From Mycolicibacterium vaccae NBRC 14118 = CIP 105934 (GTDB lineage Bacteria; Actinomycetota; Actinomycetes; Mycobacteriales; Mycobacteriaceae), in NCBI RefSeq assembly GCF_001552715.1, contig NZ_BCRS01000010.1:1-64000 (forward strand): 64,000 nucleotides of DNA. Reading direction: 5' to 3'. Made by a program: the position numbers and the translations under genes. Positions 17,535 to 28,450 of this stretch are shown here, piece by piece. The notes under the pieces were generated by a model. It saw only the letters and a list, made by a program, of their open reading frames with translations. It searched no databases and was not told the origin of the DNA. How positions within the stretch are numbered: position 1 is the stretch's first letter; every line of letters starts with the position of its first letter.

Positions 17535-20500
17535 ATGTCCGTGCCGACCGATCCGCTGGGGCGCTTCTCCGCGCTGACGCGCGAATGGTTCGCAGGCACC
17601 TTCGTCGAGCCCACTCCGGCGCAGGCCCAAGCGTGGAAGGCGATCGCCGACGGGGACAACACTCTGGTCATCGCGCCGACCGGGTCCGGCAAGACGCTGG
17701 CGGCGTTCCTGTGGGCGATCGACGGGCTGGTCCGCGAACCGCAGACCGAACGCGGCACCCGGGTCCTGTACGTCTCGCCGCTCAAAGCGCTGGCCGTCGA
17801 CGTCGAACGCAATCTGCGCACCCCGCTGACCGGGATCTCGCGCATCGCCGAGCGCACCGGGCAGCCGCCGCCGGCCATCAGCGTCGGCGTCCGCTCCGGC
17901 GACACCACGCCGAGCGCGCGGCGCGCGCTGATCGCCACCCCACCCGACATCCTGATCACCACGCCCGAGTCGCTGTTCCTGATGCTGACCTCCGCGGCCC
18001 GGGACACCCTGAGCCAGGTGCAGACGGTGATCGTCGACGAGGTACACGCCGTCGCGGCCACCAAGCGCGGCGCGCACCTGGCGGTGTCGCTGGAGCGACT
18101 GGACGCGATGCTGCAGCGGCCGGCCCAACGGATCGGGCTGTCGGCGACCGTGCGCCCGCCCGAGGAGGTGGCGCGGTTCCTGTCCGGCACCGCCCGCACG
18201 ACGATCGTCGCGCCGCCGGCGGCCAAGACGTTCGACCTGACCGTGCAGGTGCCGGTGCCCGACATGGCTTCGCCGGACACCCAGTCCATCTGGCCCGCGG
18301 TGGAGGAACGCATCGTCGACCTGATCGAGGCGCACAACTCCTCGATCGTGTTCGCCAACTCACGCCGGCTGGCCGAGCGGCTGACCGCCCGGATCAACGA
18401 GATCCACGCCGAACGCGCCGGCGTCGAGCTCGGCGCGCACAACCCCGGAGTGGCGGGCGGCGCACCGGCGCACATGATGGGCAGCGGGCAGACGTTGGGC
18501 GCGGAGCCGGTACTGGCCCGGGCCCACCACGGCTCGGTCAGCAAAGAGGCCCGCGCCGACGTCGAGGACGCGCTCAAGAGCGGGCGGCTCAAAGCCGTGG
18601 TCGCGACGTCCAGCCTGGAACTCGGCATCGACATGGGCGCGGTCGACCTGGTGATCCAGGTGGAGACGCCGCCGTCGGTGGCCAGCGGACTCCAGCGCAT
18701 CGGCCGGGCCGGCCACCAGGTCGGCGAGATCAGCCAGGGCGTGCTGCTGCCCAAACACCGCACCGACCTGATCGGGTGTGCGGTCAGCGTGCAGCGGATG
18801 CTGGCCGGCCAGATCGAGACGATGCGGGTGCCGGCCAACCCGCTGGACGTGCTCGCCCAGCACACCGTGGCGGCCTGCGCGCTGGAGCCGATCAACGCCG
18901 AGGCCTGGTTCGACACCGTGCGGCGCAGCGCGCCGTTCGCCACTCTGCCGCGCAGCGCGTTCGAGGCGACGCTCGATCTGCTCTCGGGTAAGTACCCGTC
19001 CACGCAGTTCGCCGAGCTGCGGCCGCGCATCGTCTACGACCGCGACGCCGGCACCCTGACGTCTCGGCCCGGCGCGCAGCGGCTGGCCGTCACCTCCGGC
19101 GGCGCGATCCCCGACCGCGGCCTGTTCACCGTGTACCTGGCCACCAACGCCGACTCCGACAAACCCTCGCGCGTGGGTGAACTCGACGAGGAGATGGTCT
19201 ACGAGTCCCGCCCCGGCGACGTGATCTCGCTGGGCGCGACCAGCTGGCGGATCACCGAGATCACCCACGATCGGGTGCTCGTCATCCCCGCCCCGGGCGA
19301 GCCGGCCCGGCTGCCGTTCTGGCGCGGCGACGGTGTGGGGCGGCCCGCCGAGCTGGGCGCGGCGATCGGCGCGTTCACCGGAGAGCTGGCCCGGCTGGAC
19401 CGGGGGAAGTTCGAACAACGCTGCCAGACAGTGGGATTCGATGCTTTCGCGACCGACAACCTGTGGCAGCTGATCTCCGAGCAGCGGGAGGCCACCTCCA
19501 CCGTTCCGTCGGACACCACACTCGTGGTGGAGCGGTTCCGCGACGAGCTCGGCGACTGGCGCGTCATCCTGCACTCGCCCTACGGTCTACGCGTGCACGG
19601 CCCGCTGGCGCTGGCCGTCGGCAAACGCCTCTACGAGCGTTACGGCATCGACGAGAAGCCGACCGCCTCCGACGACGGCATCATCGTGCGGCTACCCGAC
19701 ACCGACGACACCGCCCCCGGCGCAGACATCTTCGTGTTCGACCCCGACGAGATCGAACCCCTGGTCACCACGGAAGTCAGTTCGTCGGCGCTGTTCGCGT
19801 CCCGGTTCCGGGAGTGCGCCGCCCGCGCGCTGCTGCTGCCACGCCGCCATCCCGGCAAGCGGTCCCCCCTGTGGCACCAGCGCCAGCGCGCGGCCCAGCT
19901 GCTCGACGTCGCCCGCGGCTACCCGGACTTCCCGATCGTGCTCGAAGCCGTCCGCGAATGCCTGCAGGACGTCTACGACGTGCCGATGCTGACCCAGCTG
20001 ATGTCGCGTGTCGCGCAGCGACGGGTGCGCCTGCTCGAGGTCGAGACGTCGACCCCGTCACCGTTCGCGGCGTCGCTGCTGTTCGGCTACGTGGGCGCAT
20101 TCATGTACGAGGGCGACAGCCCGCTGGCCGAACGCCGCGCCGCCGCACTGTCTCTGGATCCCACGCTGCTGGCCGAACTGCTCGGCCGGGTGGAGCTGCG
20201 CGAACTGCTCGACGGCGACGTGGTGGCCAACACCGCGCGCCAGCTGCAGCACCTGGCGTCGGACCGGCAGGCCCGCGACGCCGAGGGCGTGGCCGATCTG
20301 CTGCGCCTGCTCGGCCCGCTGACCACCGAGGAGATCGCCGCCCGGTGCACCTCCGACGACATCGGCGGCTGGCTGGAAGGACTGCTGAGCACCAAACGCG
20401 TGTTGCAGGTGTCGTTCGCCGGGCAGACGTGGTGGGCCGCCGTCGAGGACATCGGACGGCTACGCGACGGCGTCGGCGTGGCGGTGCCGGTCGGGGTCCC

Positions 20501-22073
20501 GATGGCGTTCCTGGAACCGGTCGTCGACCCGCTGGGCGAACTGCTGTCGCGTTACGCCCGCACCCGCGGACCCTTCACCACCGCCGACGCGGCGACGCGG
20601 TTCGGGCTCGGCCTGCGGGTGGCCGCCGACGTGCTGGGCCGGCTGGCCGCCGACGGAAAACTGGTGCGTGGCGAGTTCACCGATGTGCCAATCGATTCCG
20701 GTGATCAGTGGTGTGACGCCGAAGTGCTGCGCATACTGCGGCGCCGCTCGCTGGCCGCGCTGCGCGCGCAGATCGAGCCGGTCAGCACCGCGGCGTTCGG
20801 CCGTTTCCTGCCGTCGTGGCAGATGCTGGGCAGCGACACGGTGTCGGGCGTCGACGGGCTGGCCGCCGTCATCGACCAACTCGCCGGTGTGCCGATGCCG
20901 GCCTCGGCCGTCGAGCCGCTGATCTTCGGGCAGCGGGTGCGCGACTACCAGCCCGGCATGCTCGACGAACTGCTGGCCTCCGGCGAGGTGCTGTGGTCGG
21001 GTGCCGGGTCGCTGTCGGCGGCCGACGGCTGGGTGGCGTTCCACCTCGCCGAGACCGCGCCGTTGTCGCTGGCGCCGCCCGGCGAGCTCGACCTCACCGA
21101 CGTCCACCACACGATCCTGGGCGCGCTGTCCGGCGGCGGGGCCTACTTCTTCCGGCAGCTCTCGGTCGACGGCGTTACCACGGAATCACTGAAAGAAGCC
21201 CTGTGGCAGTTGATCTGGGCCGGGTACGTGGGAGGTGACACCTTCGCTCCGGTGCGGGCCCTGCTGGCGGGCACCCGCGGGTCGGGGCAGCGCCGCTCGG
21301 CCACCCCCTCGCACCGGCACCGGCGGGCCCCGCGGTTGAGCCGCTACAGCCTGAGCACGTCGAGCCTGAGCGCGCACCGCGACTCCGACCCGACGGTGGC
21401 CGGACGCTGGTCGGCGCTGCCGATCGCCGAGGTCGACACCACGCTGCGGGCGCACTATCAGGCCGAGCAGCTCCTGACCCGGCACGGCGTGCTGACCCGG
21501 GGCGCGGTGGCGGCCGAGAACGTGCCCGGCGGGTTCGCCTCGATGTACAAGGTGCTGACCACGATGGAGGAGGCAGGCCGGTGCCAGCGCGGGTACTTCG
21601 TCGAATCACTGGGGGGCGCCCAGTTCGCGACGGCCAGCACCGTCGACAGGCTGCGCAGTTACGCCGACAGCATCGACGACAAACAACACACCCTGCGCGC
21701 GATCGCATTGGCGGCCACCGACCCGGCCAATCCGTACGGCGCTGCGCTGCCCTGGCCGGCGCGCGGCGGCGAGGGTGACACCGCGCACCGGCCCGGGCGC
21801 AAGGCCGGCGCGCTGGTGGTGCTCGTCGACGGCGAGCTGGCATGGTTCGTCGAGCGGGGTGGCCGGTCGCTGCTGAGCTTCACCGCCGACGCCGAAACCG
21901 CCAACGCCGCCGCCGCGGTCCTGGCCGAACTGGTGTCACGGCAACGGGTTCCGGGTCTGCTGGTGGAGCGCGTCGACGGGATCCCGGTGCTGGAGAGCCG
22001 GGAGTCGGTGGTAGTGGAGGCGCTGGCGACAGCGGGCTTTTCGCGCACCCCCCGCGGCCTGCGGCTGCGCTGA
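17535..22073 (+). CDS. lhr: Lhr superfamily II ATP-dependent helicase
   Basis: The 1512-aa protein matches M. tuberculosis Lhr (about 1513 aa). Motif I is [12 protein letters not shown], motif II is [12 protein letters not shown], motif [11 protein letters not shown], and motif VI ends in QRIGRAGHQ; a winged-helix and beta-barrel core and the large mycobacterial C-terminal domain follow. Lhr is a 3'-to-5' translocase that unwinds DNA and RNA:DNA hybrids and is linked to DNA repair. The ATG at 17535 fits the family N-terminus. Its stop overlaps the nei2 start (TGATG), so helicase and glycosylase are one transcriptional unit. Confidence 0.97.
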   Translation: MSVPTDPLGRFSALTREWFAGTFVEPTPAQAQAWKAIADGDNTLVIAPTGSGKTLAAFLWAIDGLVREPQTERGTRVLYVSPLKALAVDVERNLRTPLTGISRIAERTGQPPPAISVGVRSGDTTPSARRALIATPPDILITTPESLFLMLTSAARDTLSQVQTVIVDEVHAVAATKRGAHLAVSLERLDAMLQRPAQRIGLSATVRPPEEVARFLSGTARTTIVAPPAAKTFDLTVQVPVPDMASPDTQSIWPAVEERIVDLIEAHNSSIVFANSRRLAERLTARINEIHAERAGVELGAHNPGVAGGAPAHMMGSGQTLGAEPVLARAHHGSVSKEARADVEDALKSGRLKAVVATSSLELGIDMGAVDLVIQVETPPSVASGLQRIGRAGHQVGEISQGVLLPKHRTDLIGCAVSVQRMLAGQIETMRVPANPLDVLAQHTVAACALEPINAEAWFDTVRRSAPFATLPRSAFEATLDLLSGKYPSTQFAELRPRIVYDRDAGTLTSRPGAQRLAVTSGGAIPDRGLFTVYLATNADSDKPSRVGELDEEMVYESRPGDVISLGATSWRITEITHDRVLVIPAPGEPARLPFWRGDGVGRPAELGAAIGAFTGELARLDRGKFEQRCQTVGFDAFATDNLWQLISEQREATSTVPSDTTLVVERFRDELGDWRVILHSPYGLRVHGPLALAVGKRLYERYGIDEKPTASDDGIIVRLPDTDDTAPGADIFVFDPDEIEPLVTTEVSSSALFASRFRECAARALLLPRRHPGKRSPLWHQRQRAAQLLDVARGYPDFPIVLEAVRECLQDVYDVPMLTQLMSRVAQRRVRLLEVETSTPSPFAASLLFGYVGAFMYEGDSPLAERRAAALSLDPTLLAELLGRVELRELLDGDVVANTARQLQHLASDRQARDAEGVADLLRLLGPLTTEEIAARCTSDDIGGWLEGLLSTKRVLQVSFAGQTWWAAVEDIGRLRDGVGVAVPVGVPMAFLEPVVDPLGELLSRYARTRGPFTTADAATRFGLGLRVAADVLGRLAADGKLVRGEFTDVPIDSGDQWCDAEVLRILRRRSLAALRAQIEPVSTAAFGRFLPSWQMLGSDTVSGVDGLAAVIDQLAGVPMPASAVEPLIFGQRVRDYQPGMLDELLASGEVLWSGAGSLSAADGWVAFHLAETAPLSLAPPGELDLTDVHHTILGALSGGGAYFFRQLSVDGVTTESLKEALWQLIWAGYVGGDTFAPVRALLAGTRGSGQRRSATPSHRHRRAPRLSRYSLSTSSLSAHRDSDPTVAGRWSALPIAEVDTTLRAHYQAEQLLTRHGVLTRGAVAAENVPGGFASMYKVLTTMEEAGRCQRGYFVESLGGAQFATASTVDRLRSYADSIDDKQHTLRAIALAATDPANPYGAALPWPARGGEGDTAHRPGRKAGALVVLVDGELAWFVERGGRSLLSFTADAETANAAAAVLAELVSRQRVPGLLVERVDGIPVLESRESVVVEALATAGFSRTPRGLRLR

Positions 22074-22825
22074 TGCCCGAGGGAGACACCGTCTTTCGCG
22101 CGGCCGTGAAACTGCGTGAGGCGCTGGAGGGTCGGGAGCTGACCCGCTGCGACGTCCGGGTGCCCCGGTATGCGGCGGTCGACCTCAGCGGTCAGGTCGT
22201 CGACGAAGTGCTCAGCCGCGGCAAGCACCTGTTCATCCGGGTCGGGCAGGCCAGTATCCACTCGCACCTGAAGATGGACGGCGCCTGGGTGATCGGCCGG
22301 GTCCGGGTGCCGGCGTACAAAATCCGCATCGTGCTGGAGACCGTGCAGTCGCGGGCGTTCGGCGTCGACCTGGGGGTGCTGGAGGTCCTGGACCGGGCCA
22401 CCGACATGGACGCCGTCGCCCACCTCGGCCCGGACCTGCTCGGCCCCGACTGGTCGGCGTCCGTGGCGGCGGAGAACCTGATGGCCGACCCGTCACGCCC
22501 TCTGGCCGAGACGCTGCTGGACCAACGCGTGATGGCCGGCGTCGGCAACGTCTACGCCAACGAGCTTTCCTTCGTGTTCGGGCTGCGGCCCGGCACCGCC
22601 GTCGGTGAGGTGTCCGACCCGCTGCGCCTGGTCAACCGTGCACAGCAGATGTTGTGGCTCAACCGAACCCGTATCAACCGCACCACGACCGGCAACACCC
22701 GGCCTGGCCAGGACGTGTGGGTGTACGGCCGGGCCGGCCTGCCGTGTCGCCGCTGCGGTACGCGGATCGAGACGGACAAGGGCGGCGACCGCGTCACCTA
22801 CTGGTGCCCCACCTGCCAACGGTAG
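22073..22825 (+). CDS. nei2: Endonuclease VIII-type DNA glycosylase/AP lyase Nei2
   Basis: The 250-aa protein begins with the Fpg/Nei catalytic N-terminus [11 protein letters not shown] (Pro2 forms the Schiff base, Glu3 assists). The [10 protein letters not shown] segment holds the conserved Lys, [14 protein letters not shown] is the helix-two-turn-helix, and the C-terminal zinc finger has CRRCG and CPTC. It removes oxidised pyrimidines and nicks the backbone. The start codon overlaps the lhr stop by one base, the same pairing as Rv3296-Rv3297. The motifs are complete, so it should be active. Confidence 0.95.
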   Translation: MPEGDTVFRAAVKLREALEGRELTRCDVRVPRYAAVDLSGQVVDEVLSRGKHLFIRVGQASIHSHLKMDGAWVIGRVRVPAYKIRIVLETVQSRAFGVDLGVLEVLDRATDMDAVAHLGPDLLGPDWSASVAAENLMADPSRPLAETLLDQRVMAGVGNVYANELSFVFGLRPGTAVGEVSDPLRLVNRAQQMLWLNRTRINRTTTGNTRPGQDVWVYGRAGLPCRRCGTRIETDKGGDRVTYWCPTCQR

Positions 22826-23068
22826 GAAAGAGTCATCCAATGCACCAATCGCACGGGTGTAGCTGCTCCTGTTATCGCTGGTGACGCGGTTCGACGACCT
22901 GGTATCTCAAGGTGCGCGACCGCTACACCCGGCGCAGGGCGGTCTCGTCGGCCGGCACCCCCGCGACGATCACGTTCCACACCAACACGGTTCCGACCGT
23001 CAACGATGTCACATCCTCGAAACTCAGCCACAACATCCGGGTCATCAACAGAGCTCACGATCTAGCGT
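22826..23068. other. Gap between nei2 and the GntR-amidase operon
   Basis: No gene with a credible start was found. An open frame from 22885 to 23082 reads like protein (TTWYLKVRDRYTRR and onward) but lacks a good start and overlaps the next gene, so it may be a remnant. The accessory block begins here and base composition drops slightly. Confidence 0.4.
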
Positions 23069-25291
23069 GTGATCACAGCTAGTGAACCGCGGCAGTTGAT
23101 ATCACAAAGAACCGACCGCTCAGCCTCGCCGACACTGGCCGAGAGCGTCTATCAGCAGATCCGCCGCAGCATCCTCGAAGGCCGCATTGCCCCGGGCACA
23201 CGGGTGTCGATTCGTTCCCTCGCCGAGTCGGTCGGGGTGTCGACGATGCCCACTCGCGAAGCGTTGAAGCGTCTGGGCGTCGAGGGGCTCGTCGAGTTCG
23301 ACCGCAGGTCGGTCACCATCACGATGTTGTCCCCTAATGCAATTCGTGAACTCTTCACCATCCGACTTCGACTCGAGTCGCTGGCGACTGAATGGGCGCT
23401 ACCGCAATTAGACGCCGAGACGAGCGTCGCGCTGCGATCGATCCTGGATCGGATGGCGGTTCCCGGCACCGGTGCGCACGCGTGGCGGGAGCTCAATCGT
23501 GAGTTTCATCAGACCTTCTACGCCTGCGGCAACAGCCGGTACCTGCTCGAACTGATCCACAACATCTGGGACCGCATCCAGCCGTACATGGCGATCTACG
23601 CGTCAGCAATGCACGACTTCACCGAAGCCGATCGACAGCACGAGCAGATGTACCAGCTGATGCTCGAACGCGACCTCGACGGTCTTCTCGACGCCACGAG
23701 TAAGCACCTCGAACACACCGCAGAAACCATTATCGGCGCGCTTGGTGACGGCGCCACCGACAAGGGAGAAAACGTGAACTACGAAGAGCTGTCGATCAGT
23801 TCATTTCATCGACTGATCGAGACCGGTGCGAGCACGAGCGCTGACCTCACCGCGTGGTACCTCAAGCGCATCACGGCACTCGATGCAATCGACAACCCCG
23901 AAGGACCACAACTGAACTCGGTCGTCACCCTCAATCCCACAGCACTCGACGACGCGCGCTCCATCGACGAACGATATGCCCGCACCGGCACCCTTGTCGG
24001 TCCGCTGCACGGTGTGCCCATCCTCGTCAAGGATCAGGGCGAGACCAAGGGCATCCCCACGGCATTCGGTTCCAAGGCATTCGCCGACTACATCCCGGAG
24101 GCCGACGCCACCGTGATCGAGCGGCTGCGCAATGCCGGAGCGGTCATCCTGGGCAAGACCGCCATGTGTGACTTCGCCGCGGGATGGTTCTCCTTCTCCT
24201 CACGCACCGAACACACCAAGAACCCCTACGACCTCGATCGTGAGACCGGCGGCTCCAGTGCAGGCACCGCCGCGGCAGTGGCTGCGAACCTCTGCCTGGT
24301 GGGCATCGGCGAAGACACCGGCGGGTCGATCCGCCTGCCCGCTTCGTTCAACAACCTGTTCGGTCTGCGCGTGACCACCGGCCTCATATCGCGGACCGGC
24401 TTCTCACCGCTCCTGCACTTTCAGGACACGCCAGGTCCAATGGCCCGCAACTTATCCGACCTCGCCGCTGTCCTCGACGTCATCGTCGGCTACGACCCCA
24501 CTGACTCCTACACCGCACTCGCAACCGCCAGCTCGGACGTGGGCAACTACGTCAAGGCGATAGACGGCGTAGGCGCCGAGACGTTGTCCGGCTTTCGTGT
24601 GGGTGTGTTGTCCGACGCCTTCGGTTCCGGCGACGACCAGGAACTGACCAACGGAGTTGTGCGCTCCGCCCTCGAGAAACTGCAGCAGCACGGGACCGCT
24701 GTCGTCGACGACCTCGTTCTCGGCGACCTCGAGTCCTGGGTCGCCGGCACGTCGCTGTACACCATTCAGTCCAAGACCGACCTCGAGACCTTCCTTTCGT
24801 CGCGCACGCACAACGGACCGACGTCGATCCGCGACATCGTCGACTCCGGGGACTGGCACCCTCTCACCGATCTCCTGGCCGACATCGCCGACGGTCCGGA
24901 CCGACCCGAAGACGACCCGGAATACTTCAAAAAGCGTCTGCAGCAGGAAGAATGGCGACGCACGCTATTGGCGATGATGGCCGACGCGGAAGTCGACTTC
25001 CTCGTCTATCCGACAGTCCAGGTGCCGGCACCCACCCGCGCGGACCTCGCCGCCAAGCGGTGGACAGCGCTGGATTTCCCGACGAACACCGTCATCGCCT
25101 CACAGACGTCACTGCCTGCGATCAGCATCCCGGTGGGCTTCACCGACACCGGCTTGCCCGTCGGACTCGAGGTGGTGGGGCGGCCACTGTCCGAACAAGC
25201 GCTCCTTCGTTTCGCCCGCGCCTGGGAACTGGCCGAATCTCCCCGCCGCCAGCCGAGCATCGGCCTCCTGCGCACAGGTGTGACCGCGTGA
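23069..25291 (+). CDS. GntR/FCD regulator fused in frame to an amidase-signature amidohydrolase
   Basis: One uninterrupted 740-codon frame encodes two proteins that are usually separate. Residues 1-225 are a GntR regulator: winged helix with IRSLAESVGVSTMPTREALK (48-67) and an FCD ligand domain with His147, His191 and His213. Residues 236-740 are an amidase-signature enzyme with the full triad Lys321, Ser396 (GGSSAG) and Ser420 (DTGGSIR), spaced as in FAAH. Codon 236 is a GTG (23774-23776) with AGGGAG 5 nt upstream, so a free 505-aa amidase may also be made. It leads a four-gene operon and overlaps pxpA by 4 nt (GTGA). The substrate is unknown; a cyclic or substituted amide is likely from the neighbours. 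Confidence 0.85.
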   Translation: MITASEPRQLISQRTDRSASPTLAESVYQQIRRSILEGRIAPGTRVSIRSLAESVGVSTMPTREALKRLGVEGLVEFDRRSVTITMLSPNAIRELFTIRLRLESLATEWALPQLDAETSVALRSILDRMAVPGTGAHAWRELNREFHQTFYACGNSRYLLELIHNIWDRIQPYMAIYASAMHDFTEADRQHEQMYQLMLERDLDGLLDATSKHLEHTAETIIGALGDGATDKGENVNYEELSISSFHRLIETGASTSADLTAWYLKRITALDAIDNPEGPQLNSVVTLNPTALDDARSIDERYARTGTLVGPLHGVPILVKDQGETKGIPTAFGSKAFADYIPEADATVIERLRNAGAVILGKTAMCDFAAGWFSFSSRTEHTKNPYDLDRETGGSSAGTAAAVAANLCLVGIGEDTGGSIRLPASFNNLFGLRVTTGLISRTGFSPLLHFQDTPGPMARNLSDLAAVLDVIVGYDPTDSYTALATASSDVGNYVKAIDGVGAETLSGFRVGVLSDAFGSGDDQELTNGVVRSALEKLQQHGTAVVDDLVLGDLESWVAGTSLYTIQSKTDLETFLSSRTHNGPTSIRDIVDSGDWHPLTDLLADIADGPDRPEDDPEYFKKRLQQEEWRRTLLAMMADAEVDFLVYPTVQVPAPTRADLAAKRWTALDFPTNTVIASQTSLPAISIPVGFTDTGLPVGLEVVGRPLSEQALLRFARAWELAESPRRQPSIGLLRTGVTA

Positions 25292-26100
25292 CGGCCGTCG
25301 ATCTCAACGCCGACCTGGGCGAGAGCTTCGGCGTGTACGCCTACGGCGCCGACGACGAGATGATGCCGATGATCACCTCGGCGAATATCGCCTGCGGCGC
25401 CCACGGCGGCGACCCGGCGGTCATGCGGCGCAGCGTCGACCTCGCCCGTACGCACGGCGTCGCCATCGGCGCGCATGTGGGCCTGCCGGACCGACTCGGG
25501 TTCGGCAGGCGGGAGATCCCCACCACGCCGCAGGAGGCATACGACCTCTGCCTCTATCAGGTGGGGGCGCTGCAAAGCTTCGTCCGCGCGCGGGGATCCG
25601 TGATGCAGCATCTGAAACTGCACGGGTCTCTCTACATGATGGCCAACCGCGATCCCGGTCTCGCCGAGGCGGTCTGTCAGGCCGTCGCCGATCTCGATCC
25701 CGCGTTGTACATCTACGTTCTCCCCGGATCGGCGCTGCGCACCGCGGCGGTTGAGTGCGGGATCGCGCCGGTGATCGAAGTGTTCGCCGACCGCCCGTAC
25801 CATAACGGGATCGTCCAGATGTACGACCGCACAACCGAACTCATTGGTGGCCCGGATGAGGTGATTGCGCGCACGCTGTCACAACTGGAGACGCTCGACG
25901 AGTCCGATACGCGGTCCGTGTGCCTGCACAGCGACACCCCCGGCGCTCCGGCTCTTCTCGCCGCACTACGTCACGCCCTCGTCGACGCGGGCTACACCTT
26001 TCGTTCGCCACGAGCGACCACGCCCGCGTCAGTGACGACGCGAGAACCCATCCTGGCCGCCGCCTCGGCGGTGCCGACCATTTCGGAGAGTGCCTCATGA
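25288..26100 (+). CDS. LamB/YcsF family protein, PxpA-like 5-oxoprolinase subunit A
   Basis: The 270-aa protein carries the family signatures VDLNADLGESFG (4-15) and NIACGAHGGDP, with further conserved HLKLHGSLY and DRPYHNG blocks. PxpA normally works with PxpB and PxpC to open 5-oxoproline using ATP. No pxpB or pxpC gene is present here, so this copy is an orphan and may act with the amidase encoded just upstream. The GTG at 25288 overlaps the previous stop by 4 nt, and its own stop overlaps the permease start (ATGA). The tail after about residue 245 is variable. Confidence 0.88.
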   Translation: MTAVDLNADLGESFGVYAYGADDEMMPMITSANIACGAHGGDPAVMRRSVDLARTHGVAIGAHVGLPDRLGFGRREIPTTPQEAYDLCLYQVGALQSFVRARGSVMQHLKLHGSLYMMANRDPGLAEAVCQAVADLDPALYIYVLPGSALRTAAVECGIAPVIEVFADRPYHNGIVQMYDRTTELIGGPDEVIARTLSQLETLDESDTRSVCLHSDTPGAPALLAALRHALVDAGYTFRSPRATTPASVTTREPILAAASAVPTISESAS

Positions 26101-27452
26101 CCAACTCCACCCGCAGTACGTCAACCGATGCCGCATCGCAGGACACCCGACCAGCTGAGGGTCCGCTACACCTGGAATCGGAGTTCGAGGACCGTCCGGT
26201 CCCGCAGTCGCACCGCAGATCGACCCTGTCGGTATCCGCAGTGTGGTTCGGATTCCCGATGGTTCTCACGTGCGCCATCTTCGGTGGCACCATCGTCTAC
26301 GGCCTGGGCTTCTGGAAGGGGGTTCTGGCCATCGTCGTCGGCAATGCGGTGTTGTTCGGCTACGTCGGGGCGCTGTCCTACCTAGCTGGGAAGACCGGCA
26401 AGAACTTCGCGCTCAGTGCCGCCGAGACCTTCGGACGCTACGGGTCCAAGATCGTCACCGGATTCCTTGCGACCGTCGTCATCGGGTGGTTCGCCTTCCA
26501 GACCGGCCTGACCGGCGCGACGCTCAATGTGTCGCTGGGCTGGAACGAGACCCTGATCGTGCTCATCGCCGGACTGCTCTACATCGGCGTGACCTTCATC
26601 GGAATTCGTGCACTGACCGTCATCGGCATGATCGCTGCGCCCTTGTTCGTCATCCTCGGGCTCGTAGCGGTCATCCTCGTCACCCGCGACAACGGCTGGA
26701 GCGGGGTCACCTCGTACGAAGGCGGCGCAAGTAGCGCGACCGTCCTGTCGATCGGCGCCGCGGTGACAATCGTCGTCGCCAGCTTCATCGACTCCGGCAC
26801 CATGACCGCCGACTTCACCCGCTGGTCCAAAGGTGGCAAAGAGGCGGTCATCGCCACCTTCAGCGCATTCCCGATCGCCAACATGATCGCCATGCTCACC
26901 GGTGCGGTGATCGTCGCTGCGGGCGGCGCACTCAATCCCGCCACCGACGGTGGCGACTTCCTTCCGATCCTCGTCGACCACGGCGCGGTGCTGGCCGTCC
27001 TCGCCGTGATCTTCGTCTTCGTCAACCTCGGCTCGGTGTGCGCGCACTGCCTGTACAACGGTGCGGTCGGGTGGAGCCAGCTGGTCGGTTCCAAGATGCG
27101 CGTCCTGACGCTGGTGCTGGGCGCCGCCGGTCTGGCGATCGCATTGGCCGGCGTCTGGAGCCACTTCCCCACCTGGCTGAACCTGCTGGGCATCTTCGTG
27201 CCGTCGATCGGTGCGGTGGTGATCGTCGATCAGCTCCTCACCCGGCGCGCCACCTCCCGTGAGCTGACGACGTTCCGGACACAGCCGTTCGCCGCCTGGA
27301 TCATCGGCGCAGCCTGCGCCTACGCGGTGCATCACTGGGCGCCCCAGCTCAGCGAGGCCGTCGTCGGGATGGTCTGCGCCGCAGCTGCGTACTTCCTGAT
27401 CGACATGGTCTCGCACCGCAGGGCCACGCGGGCAGAGGCGGCCGTCGCATGA
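26097..27452 (+). CDS. NCS1-family (CodB/cytosine-permease-like) transporter
   Basis: The 451-aa protein has a hydrophilic N-terminus of about 45 residues and roughly twelve hydrophobic segments, the size and profile of NCS1 nucleobase/hydantoin:cation symporters. RSTLSVSAVWFGFP and the GAALSYLAGKTGKNF-like loop (VGALSYLAGKTGKNFALSA) are family landmarks. NCS1 proteins import cytosine, allantoin, hydantoins or related N-heterocycles. It is tightly coupled in the operon through ATGA overlaps at both ends, so it most likely brings in the substrate of the amidase, PxpA-like and formamidase enzymes. Confidence 0.88.
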   Translation: MTNSTRSTSTDAASQDTRPAEGPLHLESEFEDRPVPQSHRRSTLSVSAVWFGFPMVLTCAIFGGTIVYGLGFWKGVLAIVVGNAVLFGYVGALSYLAGKTGKNFALSAAETFGRYGSKIVTGFLATVVIGWFAFQTGLTGATLNVSLGWNETLIVLIAGLLYIGVTFIGIRALTVIGMIAAPLFVILGLVAVILVTRDNGWSGVTSYEGGASSATVLSIGAAVTIVVASFIDSGTMTADFTRWSKGGKEAVIATFSAFPIANMIAMLTGAVIVAAGGALNPATDGGDFLPILVDHGAVLAVLAVIFVFVNLGSVCAHCLYNGAVGWSQLVGSKMRVLTLVLGAAGLAIALAGVWSHFPTWLNLLGIFVPSIGAVVIVDQLLTRRATSRELTTFRTQPFAAWIIGAACAYAVHHWAPQLSEAVVGMVCAAAAYFLIDMVSHRRATRAEAAVA

Positions 27453-28450
27453 GCGGACTCGACGGACTGAACCCGACGCCCGGCGCGCTCGTCCTGGGAC
27501 TGGTGCAGGCTCGGGTCCCCACCATCAGGGAACCGTCCGACCTGAAAATAACCGCTGAACGCCTGGCCGGAATCGTGAGAGGTGCCAAGAAGGGCATGAG
27601 CTCACTTGACCTCGTGGTGATGCCGGAATACAGCATCAACGGATTGGACCCCGACACCTGGCTTGACGACACGCTGCTGTGCGATCGGGACGGACCGGAG
27701 ATGACGCTGCTGGCCGACGCCTGCCGCGACGCCGGTGTCTGGGGCTGCTTCTCCATCATGGAGCGCAACCCCTCAGGTGCCCCGTGGAACTCCGGCATCA
27801 TCGTCGACGACCAGGGCCGGGAACAGCTCTACTACCGCAAGATGCATCCGTGGGTGCCAGCGGAACCGTGGGCGCCGGGCGACCTCGGCATCCCGGTATG
27901 CGACGGGCCCTCCGGTTCACGGCTGGCGCTCATCATCTGCCACGACGGAATGCTGCCCGAGATGGCGCGCGAAGCAGCGTACAAGGGCGCCAACGTAATT
28001 CTGCGTACGGCCGGATACACCTATCCGATTCAGCACTCGTGGCGGATCACGAACCAGACCAACGCCTTTCACAACCTCGCCTACACCGCATCGGTCGCGC
28101 TCGCCGGACCCGACCAGAACCACATCTGGTCGCAGGGCGAGGCCATGGTCTGCGACGTCGACGGGACCATCCTCGTGTCCGGCGACGGCACCCCCGACCG
28201 CATCGTCACCGCGGAGGTTATCCCGTCCCGCGCAGACGAGGCCCGACGCACCTGGGGTGTGGAGAACAACATCTACCAACTCGGTCACCGTGGCTACACG
28301 GCAGTACCGGGCGGTGCCCGCGACTGCCCTTACACCTTCATGCAGGACCTCGTCGCCGGCGAGTATCGGGTGCCGTGGGAGGACCAGATACACCACGTGG
28401 ACGGCACGGGAGCCGGCTGGGGTCCGCCGGAATCGGTGCGGGCAGTCTGA
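27449..28450 (+). CDS. Formamidase / aliphatic-amidase-like nitrilase-superfamily enzyme
   Basis: The 333-aa protein has the carbon-nitrogen hydrolase triad at spacing close to AmiF formamidase: Glu60 (MPEYS), Lys131 (YRKMHPW) and Cys164 (IICHDGM). Length equals Helicobacter AmiF (334 aa by recollection). It should release ammonia from formamide or another short amide. Coupled by ATGA to the permease, it is the last gene of the operon and would deal with a small amide released upstream in the pathway (inference). AmiE-type acetamidase activity is the main alternative. Confidence 0.86.
   Translation: MSGLDGLNPTPGALVLGLVQARVPTIREPSDLKITAERLAGIVRGAKKGMSSLDLVVMPEYSINGLDPDTWLDDTLLCDRDGPEMTLLADACRDAGVWGCFSIMERNPSGAPWNSGIIVDDQGREQLYYRKMHPWVPAEPWAPGDLGIPVCDGPSGSRLALIICHDGMLPEMAREAAYKGANVILRTAGYTYPIQHSWRITNQTNAFHNLAYTASVALAGPDQNHIWSQGEAMVCDVDGTILVSGDGTPDRIVTAEVIPSRADEARRTWGVENNIYQLGHRGYTAVPGGARDCPYTFMQDLVAGEYRVPWEDQIHHVDGTGAGWGPPESVRAV

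Noticed and set aside
17438-19030. A long minus-strand frame continuing upstream of the LuxR gene across lhr
   Set aside because: It is antisense to the conserved helicase core of lhr; its translation is Arg/Ser/Ala-rich without motifs, the usual effect of high GC on the opposite strand.
22885-23082. A 65-codon open frame before the GntR-amidase gene
   Set aside because: It reads somewhat like protein but has no good start codon or ribosome site and overlaps the GntR start; kept only as a note on the gap.
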